Source: Oceanicaulis sp. HTCC2633
GTDB taxonomy: Bacteria > Pseudomonadota > Alphaproteobacteria > Caulobacterales > Maricaulaceae
Direction of reading: 5' to 3'
Length of the DNA stretch: 64,000 nucleotides
Assembly: GCF_000152745.1 (NCBI RefSeq)
Contig: NZ_CH672428.1
Span: 1,505,251 to 1,569,250 of the forward strand
The notes beneath the pieces were generated by a model that ran no database searches, had not been told where the DNA came from, and saw only the letters and a program-made list of their open reading frames with translations. A program made the translations under genes and the position numbers. This document shows positions 28,440-37,889 of this stretch, piece by piece. Each line of letters starts with the position of its first letter. Positions within the stretch are counted from its first letter, which is position 1.

Positions 28440-29093
28440 CTAGTTCCCCCGGCTCGCAAGCGCCGCCAGATCATCCACCAGGCCTTCGAGGCGGGCGGCG
28501 TACTTGGCGAGATTGGACGACAGGGCATTGAAGAAGATCACGGCCGGGATGGCGGCCAGAAGGCCCAGCGCGGTGGCGAACAGGGCTTCGGAAATGCCCG
28601 GCGCCACGACGGCCAGGGAGGTGTTCTCTGAGGCGGCGATGGAGCGGAAGGCGTTCATGATGCCCCAGACCGTGCCGAACAGACCGATGAAGGGGGCGGA
28701 CGAACCGATGATGGACAGAACGCCAAGGCCGGCTTCCATCTTGTTCAGCTCGCGATTGGCTTCGGCGCCGCCGCTCTTGGCGACGGCATAGCCGTCCCAG
28801 TCGCGCATGGCGGCGGCGAGCACGCGGCCGAAGGGCTCCTTGGCGGGTTTGGCGTATTTGGTCACCAGCTGATCAAGCGAGCCGCCGGACCAGAAATCGT
28901 TCTCGAAGCGCGAGGCGCCCGCATGGGCCTTGTTCAGCTGCATCCATTTCTCGATGGCGATGGCCCAGGACCAGATGGACATCAACGCCAGGATCGCCAT
29001 CACCGCCTTTACGACAATGTCGGCGCGCATGAACAAATGCATGATGGTCAGTTCAGTGGCCGGACCCGTCAGCTCAACTGCAACGCTTTCCAT
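28440..29093 (-). CDS. tolQ: MotA/TolQ/ExbB-family proton channel subunit
   Basis: 217 residues with three transmembrane helices: one near the N-terminus (AVMAILALMSIWSWAIAI) and two in the second half (LSIIGSSAPFIGLFGTVWGIM and ISEALFATALGLLAAIPAV). The threonines and small residues typical of the TolQ channel are present. Length is at the short end for TolQ. GGAG lies five bases before the ATG. It is the first gene of the tol unit; 168 bases with a 10-bp hairpin separate it from ybgC. Confidence 0.96.
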   Translation of the reverse strand: MESVAVELTGPATELTIMHLFMRADIVVKAVMAILALMSIWSWAIAIEKWMQLNKAHAGASRFENDFWSGGSLDQLVTKYAKPAKEPFGRVLAAAMRDWDGYAVAKSGGAEANRELNKMEAGLGVLSIIGSSAPFIGLFGTVWGIMNAFRSIAASENTSLAVVAPGISEALFATALGLLAAIPAVIFFNALSSNLAKYAARLEGLVDDLAALASRGN

Positions 29094-29113
29094 GGAAACT
29101 CCGCTAGACCCTC

Positions 29114-29138
29114 ACGCATCCGCGCCCGGCGGATGCGT
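29114..29138. repeat. Perfect 10-bp inverted repeat between ybgC and tolQ
   Basis: ACGCATCCGC (29114-29123) pairs with GCGGATGCGT (29129-29138) across a 5-base loop. There is no T tract on either strand. It could separate expression of ybgC and tolQ as a stability or processing hairpin. Confidence 0.5.
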
Positions 29139-29261
29139 CATTATGAAACGCCCTCGGGCAGCAGGTGTAACCGCACGCACGCGCCACGCCAAGCCGAACT
29201 CGGCCAGACAGGCGCATCGATATGAGAAAACACCGCGATTGGGGCGAATTGAGGGAGAATT

Positions 29262-29705
29262 CTAGTCGGTTACGTAGCGTTGCACCTGATCGAGCATGGT
29301 CTTGGGCAAGCGCCGGGGCCGTCCTTCAATGTCGATGCAGGCCGCTTCCACATCAGCGGTCACCAGCACTTCGGCGGCGCAGATGACCCGCTGGCGGATG
29401 ACCAGCCTTGCCCCCTTGGCGGCCACGAAACGCGTCTCGATGGTCAGGGCGTCATCGATTCGCGCGGGCTTGAGATAGTCGAGATTGATCTTGCGCACGG
29501 CGAAGCCCAGCGGCGGATCCAGTTTCAGAATCTCGGCGTGGGACACGCCCGCACAGCGCAGCGCATCGGTGCGGCCGCGCTCGAGGAATTTGAGATAATT
29601 GGCGTAATAGACGACGCCTGTGAAATCGGTGTCCTCGTAATAGACCCGGACAGAGAGCTGGTGCGTCTTGTCATCGAGCCAGACGCCGGCATGGGGTTCG
29701 GCCAT
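29262..29705 (-). CDS. ybgC: YbgC-type acyl-CoA thioesterase
   Basis: 147 residues, a single hot-dog fold. The active-site aspartate lies in YYEDTDFTGVVYYANYLKF (residues about 22-40), the 4-hydroxybenzoyl-CoA thioesterase-type motif. YbgC hydrolyses short or medium acyl-CoA or acyl-ACP and is linked to phospholipid metabolism; it is conserved at the head of tol-pal clusters. Its ATG shares one base with the ruvB stop (TAATG), so it is coupled to ruvCAB. Confidence 0.95.
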   Translation of the reverse strand: MAEPHAGVWLDDKTHQLSVRVYYEDTDFTGVVYYANYLKFLERGRTDALRCAGVSHAEILKLDPPLGFAVRKINLDYLKPARIDDALTIETRFVAAKGARLVIRQRVICAAEVLVTADVEAACIDIEGRPRRLPKTMLDQVQRYVTD

Positions 29706-30742
29706 TACGCGCCCTCCCCGAACAGATCGTCAGACAAATGCCGCGGCATCGTGAAGCCCAGATGCTCATAGGCCCGCTTGGCGGCCACACGCCCGCGCGG
29801 CGTGCGCATGATGAAGCCCTGCTGGATCAGGAAGGGCTCGACCACATCCTCAAGCGCATCGCGCGCTTCGGCGCAGGCCGCCGCCAGCGTCTCGACGCCC
29901 GCCGGTCCGCCGCCAAAACCCTCGATCAGAACCCGAAGATAGCGTCGGTCGAGGCTATCGAGTCCCACCGCATCCACCTCAAGCCGTCTCAGCGCCGCAT
30001 CTGCGGCCTTGGCGTTGATCACCGGCACGCCGTCTTCCTCGGCGAAGTCGCGCACCCGGCGAAGCAAGCGCCCGGCGACGCGCGGCGTGCCGCGGGCGCG
30101 CTTGGCGATCTCGGTCGCGCCATCCTCGCTCATGGGCGCGCCCAGCTTGTTGGCGGCGCGGGCGACAATGCCCGAGAGCTCTTCGGTGGAATAAAACTCA
30201 AGCCTTACCGGCACGCCGAAGCGATCCCGCAGCGGCGTCGCCAGAAGGCCCGCCCGCGTCGTCGCGCCCACGAGCGTGAAGGGCGGCAAGTCGATGCGCA
30301 CGGTGCGCGCGCTCGGCCCTTCGCCGATCACTAGATCAAGGCAGAAATCCTCCATCGCGGGATAGAGGATCTCCTCGACCGCTGGCAGCAGCCGGTGGAT
30401 CTCGTCAATGAACAGGACGTCGCGTTCTTCAAGATTGGTCAGGATCGCCGCGAGATCGCCCGCCTTGGCGATGACCGGGCCCGAGGTGGCGCGGAAGTTC
30501 ACGCCCAATTCCTTGGCCACGATCTGGGCGAGTGTGGTCTTGCCAAGGCCAGGCGGGCCGGACAGGAGGACGTGATCGAGCGCCTCGCCGCGTCGCGCGG
30601 CGGCCTGGGTGAACACCTTGAGATTGGCGATGGCGGCGGGTTGGCCGACAAACTCGTCAAACGAGAGCGGGCGCAAGGCCTTGTCCCGGCCATCGCCGGG
30701 ATTGGCTTCAGCAGAAATGATGCGGTCTTCGGCGTCGCTCAC
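29705..30742 (-). CDS. ruvB: Holliday junction branch migration ATPase RuvB
   Basis: 345 residues. AAA+ motor with Walker [10 protein letters not shown], Walker B FIDEIHRL, the RuvB-specific [18 protein letters not shown], and the C-terminal winged helix ([15 protein letters not shown]). It moves Holliday junctions with RuvA for recombination repair. Its ATG overlaps the ruvA stop by four bases (ATGA). Confidence 0.98.
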   Translation of the reverse strand: MSDAEDRIISAEANPGDGRDKALRPLSFDEFVGQPAAIANLKVFTQAAARRGEALDHVLLSGPPGLGKTTLAQIVAKELGVNFRATSGPVIAKAGDLAAILTNLEERDVLFIDEIHRLLPAVEEILYPAMEDFCLDLVIGEGPSARTVRIDLPPFTLVGATTRAGLLATPLRDRFGVPVRLEFYSTEELSGIVARAANKLGAPMSEDGATEIAKRARGTPRVAGRLLRRVRDFAEEDGVPVINAKAADAALRRLEVDAVGLDSLDRRYLRVLIEGFGGGPAGVETLAAACAEARDALEDVVEPFLIQQGFIMRTPRGRVAAKRAYEHLGFTMPRHLSDDLFGEGA

Positions 30743-31389
30743 CGCGCCAGCTCCTTGAGGGCTGATTTGATCACGAGCCCTTCGGTCGCATCCTCACCGA
30801 GCTGACGCAAGGCTTCGGCGGCGGCCTTGCGCGCATCGCTCTCGCTGTAGCCCAGATTGACCAGCGCCGAGACGGCGGATTCACGCATGACATTGTCTTT
30901 CGGCGCCGGGGCGGCGGTAGGCGTCTCGGCGCCCGCCGGGGCCAGAGCCGCCGCCAGCTCCGCAACGCCCGCGCCCAGCGAGCGCCCGAGCGGCGGGGCC
31001 TTGTCCTTCAATTCGGTGGCGATGCGTTGGGCGAGCTTCTTGCCCACGCCCTTGGCGCGTTCAAACGGCAGAGGATCGCCCAGAATGGCGGAGCTTTCGA
31101 TCTCGCCGACTTCAATGGCGTCGAGCATGGCGAGCGCATGTTTCGCGCCGACGCCCTGAACCGATTGCAGGCGGACGAACCAGGCGCGCTCGGAATCACT
31201 CAGGAATCCAAAGAGCTTGAACTGGTCCTCGCGCACATGGGTCTCGATATGCAGCGCAACCGGCTTTCCCGGTTCGAGCCGCCCCAGCGTGCGCGACCCA
31301 GCGCTCACCAGATAGCCGACGCCATTGACGTCGATGACCGCTTCTTCCTCGCCCACACAATCGACGACGCCCTTGAGCTTTCCGATCAC
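30739..31389 (-). CDS. ruvA: Holliday junction DNA helicase subunit RuvA
   Basis: 216 residues: N-terminal OB-fold ([28 protein letters not shown]), helix-hairpin-helix motifs ([17 protein letters not shown] and [12 protein letters not shown]) and a C-terminal three-helix domain that contacts RuvB, after an Ala/Pro-rich linker. Its ATG overlaps the ruvC stop by four bases and its stop overlaps ruvB in the same way, a tightly coupled ruvCAB set. Confidence 0.98.
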   Translation of the reverse strand: MIGKLKGVVDCVGEEEAVIDVNGVGYLVSAGSRTLGRLEPGKPVALHIETHVREDQFKLFGFLSDSERAWFVRLQSVQGVGAKHALAMLDAIEVGEIESSAILGDPLPFERAKGVGKKLAQRIATELKDKAPPLGRSLGAGVAELAAALAPAGAETPTAAPAPKDNVMRESAVSALVNLGYSESDARKAAAEALRQLGEDATEGLVIKSALKELAR

Positions 31390-31883
31390 GACGCCATTCC
31401 TTTCACGCTATTCCTGTGATGCGCATGACAGACCGCGACAGCCAGCGCGTCCGCGGCGTCCGCATCCGCTTTTGATCCGGGCAGCAGGATGGCGATCATC
31501 GCCGCCACCTGCGCCTTCTCCGCCGAGCCGGTGCCCACGACCGCCTTTTTCACGAGCTTGGGGGCGTATTCACCCACAACCAGTCCCGCGCGCGCCGGCG
31601 CCAGCATAGCCGCAGCGCGGGCCTGGCCCAGCTTGAGCGCGCTGACGGCGCTGGCGTGCACGAACTGGTCTTCCACCGCCGCTTCATGGGGCTGATGCGC
31701 GATCACAAGCTCTTCAATGGCGTTGTAGATGACCGTCAGACGCTCGGCCATGGGCGCTTTGGAGGGCGCCTTGATGACGCCATAACTGACCAGGGACAGG
31801 CGCGAACCGGTCTGGTCGATCACCCCCCAACCCGTGGCGTTCAGGCCCGGGTCGATGCCCAATATGCGAATCGCGCTGCTCAT
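31386..31883 (-). CDS. ruvC: Crossover junction endodeoxyribonuclease RuvC
   Basis: About 165 residues. The RNase H-like nuclease motif starts RILGIDPGLNATGWGVID (catalytic Asp near residue 11), with VEDQFV and DAADALAVAVCHAH holding the other acidic residues. It cuts Holliday junctions. I start at the ATG 31883 because the family begins at this point; the open frame to 31967 adds 28 residues with no similarity. It is first in the ruvCAB-ybgC unit. Confidence 0.97.
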   Translation of the reverse strand: MSSAIRILGIDPGLNATGWGVIDQTGSRLSLVSYGVIKAPSKAPMAERLTVIYNAIEELVIAHQPHEAAVEDQFVHASAVSALKLGQARAAAMLAPARAGLVVGEYAPKLVKKAVVGTGSAEKAQVAAMIAILLPGSKADADAADALAVAVCHAHHRNSVKGMAS

Positions 31884-32009
31884 CACGCGCCAGCATAGAG
31901 CACTCGGAACAAAACGCGACCAAACTCTGCACGCCCACCCGTTCAGACCGCATTCAGCTTCTCTCAATCCATAATTGGTGTAAGGTCATTGTCTTTGGGG
32001 GAGACGGAC

Positions 32010-32630
32010 ATGAGCAAGAAGCGCACGCTCTCACGGCGGTCCTTCCTGACCCAGGTCGCCGGCGGCGCCACGGCGATCGGGGCAGCTGGACTGACAGGCT
32101 GCACGACGACCGGCGCAGGCTATACGGGCCTGACCGATCAGGATCAGGGACCCTATGCGGACGCCATCGGTTATGGTCGCGGGGGCGCGTATGGCGGCGG
32201 GCGAAACTGCACCGATGCGGATCAGGGCCCTTATGCCGATCCCGCCAATCAGGGCCGGAGCTGCCAGGGTCAGTCTGGCTATACCGATAACGACCAAGGG
32301 CCTTACGCAGACCCGCCCGGCCAGGGTCGCGGGAGCGGCTATCAGAACAGCTACACGGATAATGACCAGGGTCCTTATGCGGACCCGCCCGGAAAGGGCC
32401 GCGGAAGCGGATACCAGAACGGCGTCACCGATAACGATCAGGGCCCTTACGCCGATCCGCCGGGTCAGGGCCGCGGCGGCTACCAGGGCGGCTATACAGA
32501 CAATGATCAGGGGCCGTATGCGGACCCGCCCGGCCAGGGGCGAGGCGGCTATCAGGGCGGCGGACGGCAATGCACCGATGCGGACTCCGGTCCTTATGCT
32601 GATCCGTCAGGTCAGGGACGCCGCTGCTAG
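32010..32630 (+). CDS. Tat-exported repeat lipoprotein
   Basis: 206 residues. The N-terminus has a twin-arginine signal (SRRSFLTQVAGG, Arg9-Arg10) that ends in the lipobox LTGC (Cys31), so it is exported folded and lipid-anchored. The rest is seven units of 19-26 residues with consensus TDNDQGPYADPPGQGRG followed by a Gly/Tyr/Gln-rich spacer. The DxDxG arrangement recalls calcium-binding repeats, but I recognise no described family. Cysteines occur only in repeats 2 and 7. The ATG at 32010 has GGAG six bases upstream; the TTG at 31989 is inside the leader. The oxygenase gene starts five bases after the stop, suggesting one transcript and perhaps an enzyme-substrate pair. Confidence 0.85.
   Translation: MSKKRTLSRRSFLTQVAGGATAIGAAGLTGCTTTGAGYTGLTDQDQGPYADAIGYGRGGAYGGGRNCTDADQGPYADPANQGRSCQGQSGYTDNDQGPYADPPGQGRGSGYQNSYTDNDQGPYADPPGKGRGSGYQNGVTDNDQGPYADPPGQGRGGYQGGYTDNDQGPYADPPGQGRGGYQGGGRQCTDADSGPYADPSGQGRRC
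32130..32627 (+). repeat. Seven in-frame coding repeats of about 70-78 bases
   Basis: The DNA encodes seven units of the motif D-x-D-x-G-P-Y-A-D-P. The central four are nearly identical in protein and differ mostly at third codon positions. That pattern means selection on the peptide rather than a recent DNA duplication. Unit lengths in residues are about 26, 24, 24, 24, 23, 26 and 19. Confidence 0.85.
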
Positions 32631-32635
32631 ACAAC

Positions 32636-33820
32636 ATGAGCTCCGAACCTGCTTCAATGTCCGGCGCGCTTGTCGACCTCATCGCGCCGCATGAGACGAC
32701 CGCATTTTTCGAAACCGTCTTTGAGCAGACCCATCTGCATGCCCCGGGGACTGACCGGAACCGCTTCGCCTCTCTGATCAGTCTTGATGCGATTGACCGC
32801 ATCCTCGCCGAGGACCTGTTGCGTGAGGGCGATCTGTCCATGGCGCGCGCCGAGCCGCGCCTGCCCGATCGCGCCTGGCTGCGCGAGGACGGTCTGGTGG
32901 ATCGCGGCGAGGTCGCGAGGCTCTATCAGCAGGGCGCGACCTTGATCCTGCCCCAGCTGCAGGCGCGACACCGCCCCCTGGCCGATCTCTGCCGTCAGCT
33001 GGAAGCGGAGTTCTCCTGCCCGGTCCAGACCAATATCTATCTCACCCCGCCGAACGCGCAGGGCTTTCAGACCCATTACGACAATCACGATGTGCTGGTG
33101 CTGCAGGTCGAGGGATCCAAGCGCTGGCGGCTCTATGACGCTCCTGTGGGCGTACCCTATCGCGGCGAACGCTTCACGCCGGGCCGCTTCGCCCAGACCG
33201 AACCGCGCGCAGAGCTGGTGCTGAACCCCGGCGATGTCCTCTACGTGCCGCGCGGGCTGATGCATGACGCAGTCAATGAGGGCTCTGACGAAGCCTCGCT
33301 GCACATCACCACGGGCCTTCTGGCCAAGACCTGGGCGGACTTTCTGCTGGAAGCCGTATCCGAAGCCGCCCTGCGCACGCCGCAACTTCGCCGCGCTCTC
33401 CCGCCGGGCTATGCCCGCGGCGCGGTCAGCCCGGGTGTCTTCGCCAAGACCTTCGCCGAAGCACTGGAGGCGGTGGGCCAGAACGCGGATATCGGGGCCG
33501 TGCTGGGCCTGTTCACCGATGCCGCCCTCACCTCGCGTCCCGCCGATACGCGCGGCGCGCTGACCTTGGGCCCCATCACCGCGGACACGAGACTGAAGCG
33601 CCGGGCGCTGATTGCACTCGATCTCGTGGATGACGGGGATCATGTGGCGCTGGTGGCGCCGGGCGGCGCGCTGAGCTTTGACGCCGCCGCGGAAGCGGGC
33701 CTCGAGCGGCTGCTTAAGGGCGATGCAATAAGCCTGGCGGACTTCAGCGCCCTGGATGACGCCAAGGCGCGTGACGTGATGGAACGCCTGATCGCCTATG
33801 GCGCAGCGGAGCGGGCCTGA
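32636..33820 (+). CDS. JmjC/cupin-4 family 2-oxoglutarate oxygenase (ribosomal-oxygenase type)
   Basis: 394 residues of the YcfD/NO66/MINA53 type. The iron triad is visible: His147 and Asp149 in QTHYDNHD, and His210 in VPRGLMHDAVN. Lys162 in EGSKRW fits the 2-oxoglutarate anchor. A dimerisation and winged-helix region follows, as in E. coli YcfD (RoxA), which hydroxylates an arginine of ribosomal protein L16. This one could do the same. It is, however, only five bases downstream of the repeat lipoprotein, has almost no ribosome site of its own and so is probably coupled to it. The lipoprotein repeats are therefore a candidate substrate. Confidence 0.88.
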   Translation: MSSEPASMSGALVDLIAPHETTAFFETVFEQTHLHAPGTDRNRFASLISLDAIDRILAEDLLREGDLSMARAEPRLPDRAWLREDGLVDRGEVARLYQQGATLILPQLQARHRPLADLCRQLEAEFSCPVQTNIYLTPPNAQGFQTHYDNHDVLVLQVEGSKRWRLYDAPVGVPYRGERFTPGRFAQTEPRAELVLNPGDVLYVPRGLMHDAVNEGSDEASLHITTGLLAKTWADFLLEAVSEAALRTPQLRRALPPGYARGAVSPGVFAKTFAEALEAVGQNADIGAVLGLFTDAALTSRPADTRGALTLGPITADTRLKRRALIALDLVDDGDHVALVAPGGALSFDAAAEAGLERLLKGDAISLADFSALDDAKARDVMERLIAYGAAERA

Positions 33821-33842
33821 GCCCGCCCCGCCTCAAGCACCG

Positions 33843-34100
33843 CTAGCGATTGTCCGGCTGGGCGCGCACCAGTTCCAGCCCCCGCCGCGTAATGCGATAG
33901 GGACCGCCCTGTGAGGACGCCACCGCGCGCTTGGACTTGAGCTTGCGGAACAGGCGCGGGGTGACGCCGGGCATGGCCCAGCCTTCACGCGTGATCAGCT
34001 CCACATCAAGGATGCGGCCGGATGAGGTTTTGACGGCCTGCAAACGGCCGCCCTTGGCCAGCGCGTGCAATACGCGCTGTTCGTCTTTTGAAATATCCAT
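33843..34100 (-). CDS. yjhX: YjhX-family protein (UPF0386), putative toxin
   Basis: 85 residues, the usual size. The opening MDISKDEQRVLHALAKGGRL, the middle REGWAMPGVT and the ending YRITRRGLELVRAQPDNR match YjhX of E. coli, proposed as the toxin of the YjhX-YjhQ pair. I chose ATG 34100; the longer open frame to 34202 adds unrelated residues. No YjhQ-like GNAT acetyltransferase lies next to it, so it is either an orphan or not a toxin here. It is convergent with the oxygenase gene. Confidence 0.82.
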   Translation of the reverse strand: MDISKDEQRVLHALAKGGRLQAVKTSSGRILDVELITREGWAMPGVTPRLFRKLKSKRAVASSQGGPYRITRRGLELVRAQPDNR

Positions 34101-34296
34101 GGGTCTGTCGGTCCCGAGGGTCCGCAGCCGGGCTGCAGACACAAGAAATCGGCGCTCACTGGTCACAGCGAGCGGGCTCTTTGAGGCCGCCTCACCCCGC
34201 AAATTGCGAGGAGAGGCCCTACCGGGTCTCGGACAGAGTGTTACTCATAAGCGACCCGGATAGCACAAAAGCCCCGGGCCGCCTATGGTCAAAGGG

Positions 34297-36285
34297 TCAC
34301 ACCCGGGCGAGCGCCTGCTCGACCACGGCGTCGGCGGTGATGCCGAAATGCTCGAAAAGGGCTTCCGCCGGCGCCGAGGCGCCGAAGCCCTCCATCCCGA
34401 CAAAGCCGCCCTCAAGACCAATCAGACCATCCCAGCCCCAGCGAATGGCCGCCTCGACCGCCACAACCGGCAGGTCCGGGTTCACGACTGATTTGCGATA
34501 GGCTGCATCCTGCTTGAGGAAGGTTTCAAGCGACGGCGCGGAGACGACGCGGGCGTTCACGCCCCTGGCCTTGAGCTTGTCCTGCGCTTCCAGCGCCAGG
34601 CCCAGCTCGGTGCCGGTGCCGATGAGGGTGATCTGCGCCTCGCCTTCGGCTTCGCGGATCACATAGGCACCCTTGGCTGAGAGGTTCTCAGAGCCATCAT
34701 CCTGACGCGCATGCGGCGCTTTCTGTCGCGACAGCACCAGAACGGTCGGACCGTCCGTCCGCTCGAGCGCGCATTTCCAGGCTTCCGCCGCCTCGACCGC
34801 ATCGCCGGGACGGTAGACCGCCACATTCGGCATGGAGCGCAGGGCGATGAGATGCTCGACCGGCTGGTGAGTCGGACCGTCTTCGCCCAGGCCGATGGAA
34901 TCGTGGGTGAAGACATAGATCACCGGCTGATTCATCAGCGCAGAGAGACGGATCGCGCCGCGGCAATAATCGGAGAACACCAGGAAGGTGCCCGAGTACG
35001 GACGCAGGCCGCCATGCAGCGCCAGGCCGTTCATGGCGGCCGCCATGCCGAATTCACGCACGCCATAATGGACGTAGGAACCGGAGAAATCGTCCGGCGT
35101 GATCGAGGCCATGCCCGGCGCGCGGGTATTGTTGGACCCGGTCAGGTCCGCCGAACCGCCAATGAGGCCCGGGAAGGCTTCCCAGAAGGCTTCAATCGCC
35201 TTGCCAGACGAGGCGCGGGTCGCGAGCGCCGGCTTGTCGGCGAGGGTTTTCTTGATGTGGGCGTCAAGCGCGTCGAGCGCGGCTTTCGGCGGCTGGCCGG
35301 AGATCTGCGCTTTGAACGCCTCGGCCTTGTCAGACGCCGCGAGACGGGCTTCCCAGGCCTCGCGGGTCTGGCCGCCGAGCTCGGCGGCGAAGCGCCAGCC
35401 CTCATAGATATCATCGGGGATCACGAAGGGCTCATGGCTCCAGCCGAGCGCTTCGCGCGCGCCCTTGATCTCCTCGGCGCCCAGCGGCGCGCCATGGCTG
35501 CCGGCCGTGCCGGCTTTCGTCGGCGCGCCGAAGCCGATGGTGGTCTTGCAGGCGATCAGCACCGGCTTGTCAGACATCTTGGCGTCGTTGAGCGCCTTGT
35601 CGACGGCGGCGGCGTCATGGCCGTCCACTTCCATCGTGGTCCAGCCCGCGCTCTCAAAACGCTGGCGATGATTTACCGTGTCAGACAGCGCCGTGTCGCC
35701 ATCGATCTGGATCGAGTTGTCGTCCCACAGCACCACCAGCTTGTTGAGCTTGAGATGGCCGGCGATGGAGATGGCTTCCTGGCTGACGCCTTCCTGAAGG
35801 TCGCCATCCGACGCGATCACCCAGGTGCGGTGGTCCACCAGATCATCGCCGTAATGGGCGTTCATGATCCGCTCGCCCAGCGCCATGCCGACCGCGGTCG
35901 AGAGCCCCTGACCCAGCGGACCGGTGGTGGTCTCGATGCCCGGCGCATGGCCGAACTCGGGGTGGCCAGCAGTTTTTGAGCCCAGCTGACGGAAGTTCTT
36001 GAGCTCGTCCAGGCTCAGCGCGTCAACGCCGATCAGGTGCAGGATCGAGTAGAGCAGCATGGAGCCATGGCCCGCAGACAGCACGAAGCGGTCGCGATCT
36101 GCCCACTCAGTGTCCTTGGGATCAAACTTGATATGACGCGTCCACAGGACAGTCGCGGCGTCCGCCATGCCCATGGGCATGCCGGGGTGACCGGAATTGG
36201 CGGCCTCGACCGCGTCCATGGACAGGGCGCGGACAGCATTGGCGAGGGGCTGGATCCGGGCCGGATCAAGAGCGGGCTGGGTCAT
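34297..36285 (-). CDS. tkt: Transketolase
   Basis: Thiamine-diphosphate enzyme of the pentose phosphate pathway and, in autotrophs, the Calvin cycle. 662 residues. Motifs include GHGSMLLYS, the cofactor motif [13 protein letters not shown], and in the pyrimidine domain [21 protein letters not shown]. It is 71 bases downstream of pgi on the same strand; the two supply and drain sugar phosphates and may share a transcript. Confidence 0.98.
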   Translation of the reverse strand: MTQPALDPARIQPLANAVRALSMDAVEAANSGHPGMPMGMADAATVLWTRHIKFDPKDTEWADRDRFVLSAGHGSMLLYSILHLIGVDALSLDELKNFRQLGSKTAGHPEFGHAPGIETTTGPLGQGLSTAVGMALGERIMNAHYGDDLVDHRTWVIASDGDLQEGVSQEAISIAGHLKLNKLVVLWDDNSIQIDGDTALSDTVNHRQRFESAGWTTMEVDGHDAAAVDKALNDAKMSDKPVLIACKTTIGFGAPTKAGTAGSHGAPLGAEEIKGAREALGWSHEPFVIPDDIYEGWRFAAELGGQTREAWEARLAASDKAEAFKAQISGQPPKAALDALDAHIKKTLADKPALATRASSGKAIEAFWEAFPGLIGGSADLTGSNNTRAPGMASITPDDFSGSYVHYGVREFGMAAAMNGLALHGGLRPYSGTFLVFSDYCRGAIRLSALMNQPVIYVFTHDSIGLGEDGPTHQPVEHLIALRSMPNVAVYRPGDAVEAAEAWKCALERTDGPTVLVLSRQKAPHARQDDGSENLSAKGAYVIREAEGEAQITLIGTGTELGLALEAQDKLKARGVNARVVSAPSLETFLKQDAAYRKSVVNPDLPVVAVEAAIRWGWDGLIGLEGGFVGMEGFGASAPAEALFEHFGITADAVVEQALARV

Positions 36286-36356
36286 GTCGCAAGCCTTTTA
36301 AGAGCGCGGGTGCGAGGGGGCGTATCCGGAATGTGTTTACACAGCCCTGATGAAGA

Positions 36357-37889
36357 TCAATCAAGGCCCAATCTGTGCGTCAGTTCGCGTGCAGGCGCAT
36401 CAAACCCGGCCATGTCGCCGGAAAGGATGGAGCGGGCAAGGCTTTTGCCCAGCTCGACGCCCCATTGGTCAAACGGGTTGAGGCCATAGAACAGCGCTTC
36501 GACGAACACCTTATGCTCATGCAGCGCCAGGAGCGCGCCCAGCGTCTCAGGGCTCAGCGTCTCCATCACGAAGGTGGCGCTGGCCCGGCCGCCGACAATA
36601 CGGGTGTGCGCGGCAAGCTCGCCCTCGCCTGTGCGGCCATGGGTCAGGGCCGCGCCCTGAGCGGCGAGATTGGCGTTGAGCGCGCGCACGCGCTCATCCT
36701 CGCGACCATGATCGGCGATGGCGATGAAATCGACGGGGGCTTCATCCAGCCCCTGATGCAGCCATTGGAAGACCGAGTGCTGCAGATCCGACCCGCGCCC
36801 GCCCCAGACCAGCGGACCGCAATGGCTTTCGCCCAGAGGACCGCCCTCGTTGTTCACCGACTTGCCGAGGCTCTCCATTTCCAGCTGCTGCAGATAGCTC
36901 GCCAGCCGCTCGAGCCGGGAAGAATAGGCCGCCACGCAGCGCGACGGCAGGCCGCGCCCCGCGCGGTTGAAGACATCGACCAGGGCCTTGGCGACCGGCA
37001 TGTTGCGCGCAAGCGGCGTGGTCGTGACATGCTCGTCCATCGCCCGCGCGCCCGCGAGCAGGCGGTCAAACACATCCGCGCCCAGCCCGGCTTCCAAGGC
37101 CAGCCCGGCGGCGGACCAGAGCGAATAGCGCCCGCCCACCCCGTCGGGGAAGGGGAAGATGCGCGCATCCTCAAGACCAAATTCACGCGCCTTGTCCGGG
37201 CAAGCGGTGGCGGCGGCGAAGCGCGGCGCGACGCCCGCCTCACCCAGTCGCTCGACGATCCAGCGGCGCGCGGCGCGCGCATTCATCAGCGTTTCCTGGG
37301 TCGTGAAGGATTTGGAGATCACCAGGATCAGGGTGGTCTCGGCGTCAGCGCCTTCCAGCGCGTCATCAAGATCAGCCGGGTCGAGATTGGAGACGAACCG
37401 GGTCTCGATCCCCTCGCGGCGATAGGCCTTGAGCGCGTCATAGACAAAGCGCGGGCCCAGATCAGACCCGCCAATGCCGATATTGACGATCCGCCGGACC
37501 GGATGACCGTTAAGCACACCCGGACGCCCGACAAGGTCCGCAAAGGCGCGGGTTTTCTTGCGCGTCTCGACCAGCGCAGCGCCAGCCAGCGCATCGCCCA
37601 ACAGAGCCGGATTTCGACACGCGGGATGCAGCGCCGGGCGTTGCTCGGTCCCATTGACGATCTCGCCCGCAAACAGCTGCGCGATCTTCTCGCTGACCTT
37701 CAAACGCTCAGCTTGGTCCAGCAGAACGCGCCAGCCGGACAGATCGATTTTCTGCCGGCGCAGGTCGAGATACAGCCCCGCCGCTTCAAACTGCAGGGCG
37801 TCATCGCGCACATCGTCGTCAAGAAGGTCCGCCATCTGGACGTCCGATTGCGTCCGCGCGATCGCCTTCACCCCCGTTTCAGGCGTCAT
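36357..37889 (-). CDS. pgi: Glucose-6-phosphate isomerase
   Basis: Interconverts glucose-6-phosphate and fructose-6-phosphate. About 510 residues. Signature stretches are IGIGGSDLGPRF, SKSFTTQETL and GGPLGESHCGPLVWGGRGSD with the catalytic glutamate. Two ATGs, at 37895 and 37889, sit two codons apart; the GAGG run fits the second better, but both are possible. It overlaps the end of the ArsR-methyltransferase gene by about 11 bases, so translation is likely coupled. Confidence 0.97.
   Translation of the reverse strand: MTPETGVKAIARTQSDVQMADLLDDDVRDDALQFEAAGLYLDLRRQKIDLSGWRVLLDQAERLKVSEKIAQLFAGEIVNGTEQRPALHPACRNPALLGDALAGAALVETRKKTRAFADLVGRPGVLNGHPVRRIVNIGIGGSDLGPRFVYDALKAYRREGIETRFVSNLDPADLDDALEGADAETTLILVISKSFTTQETLMNARAARRWIVERLGEAGVAPRFAAATACPDKAREFGLEDARIFPFPDGVGGRYSLWSAAGLALEAGLGADVFDRLLAGARAMDEHVTTTPLARNMPVAKALVDVFNRAGRGLPSRCVAAYSSRLERLASYLQQLEMESLGKSVNNEGGPLGESHCGPLVWGGRGSDLQHSVFQWLHQGLDEAPVDFIAIADHGREDERVRALNANLAAQGAALTHGRTGEGELAAHTRIVGGRASATFVMETLSPETLGALLALHEHKVFVEALFYGLNPFDQWGVELGKSLARSILSGDMAGFDAPARELTHRLGLD

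Noticed and set aside
32130-32627. Regular repeats that could suggest a CRISPR array or satellite
   Set aside because: The repeats are in frame, code for one motif, vary at third positions and have unequal lengths, so they are protein repeats.
34711-35979. Open frame of 422 codons antisense to transketolase
   Set aside because: It is the GC-rich complement of a conserved enzyme and is Arg/Gly-rich without motifs.
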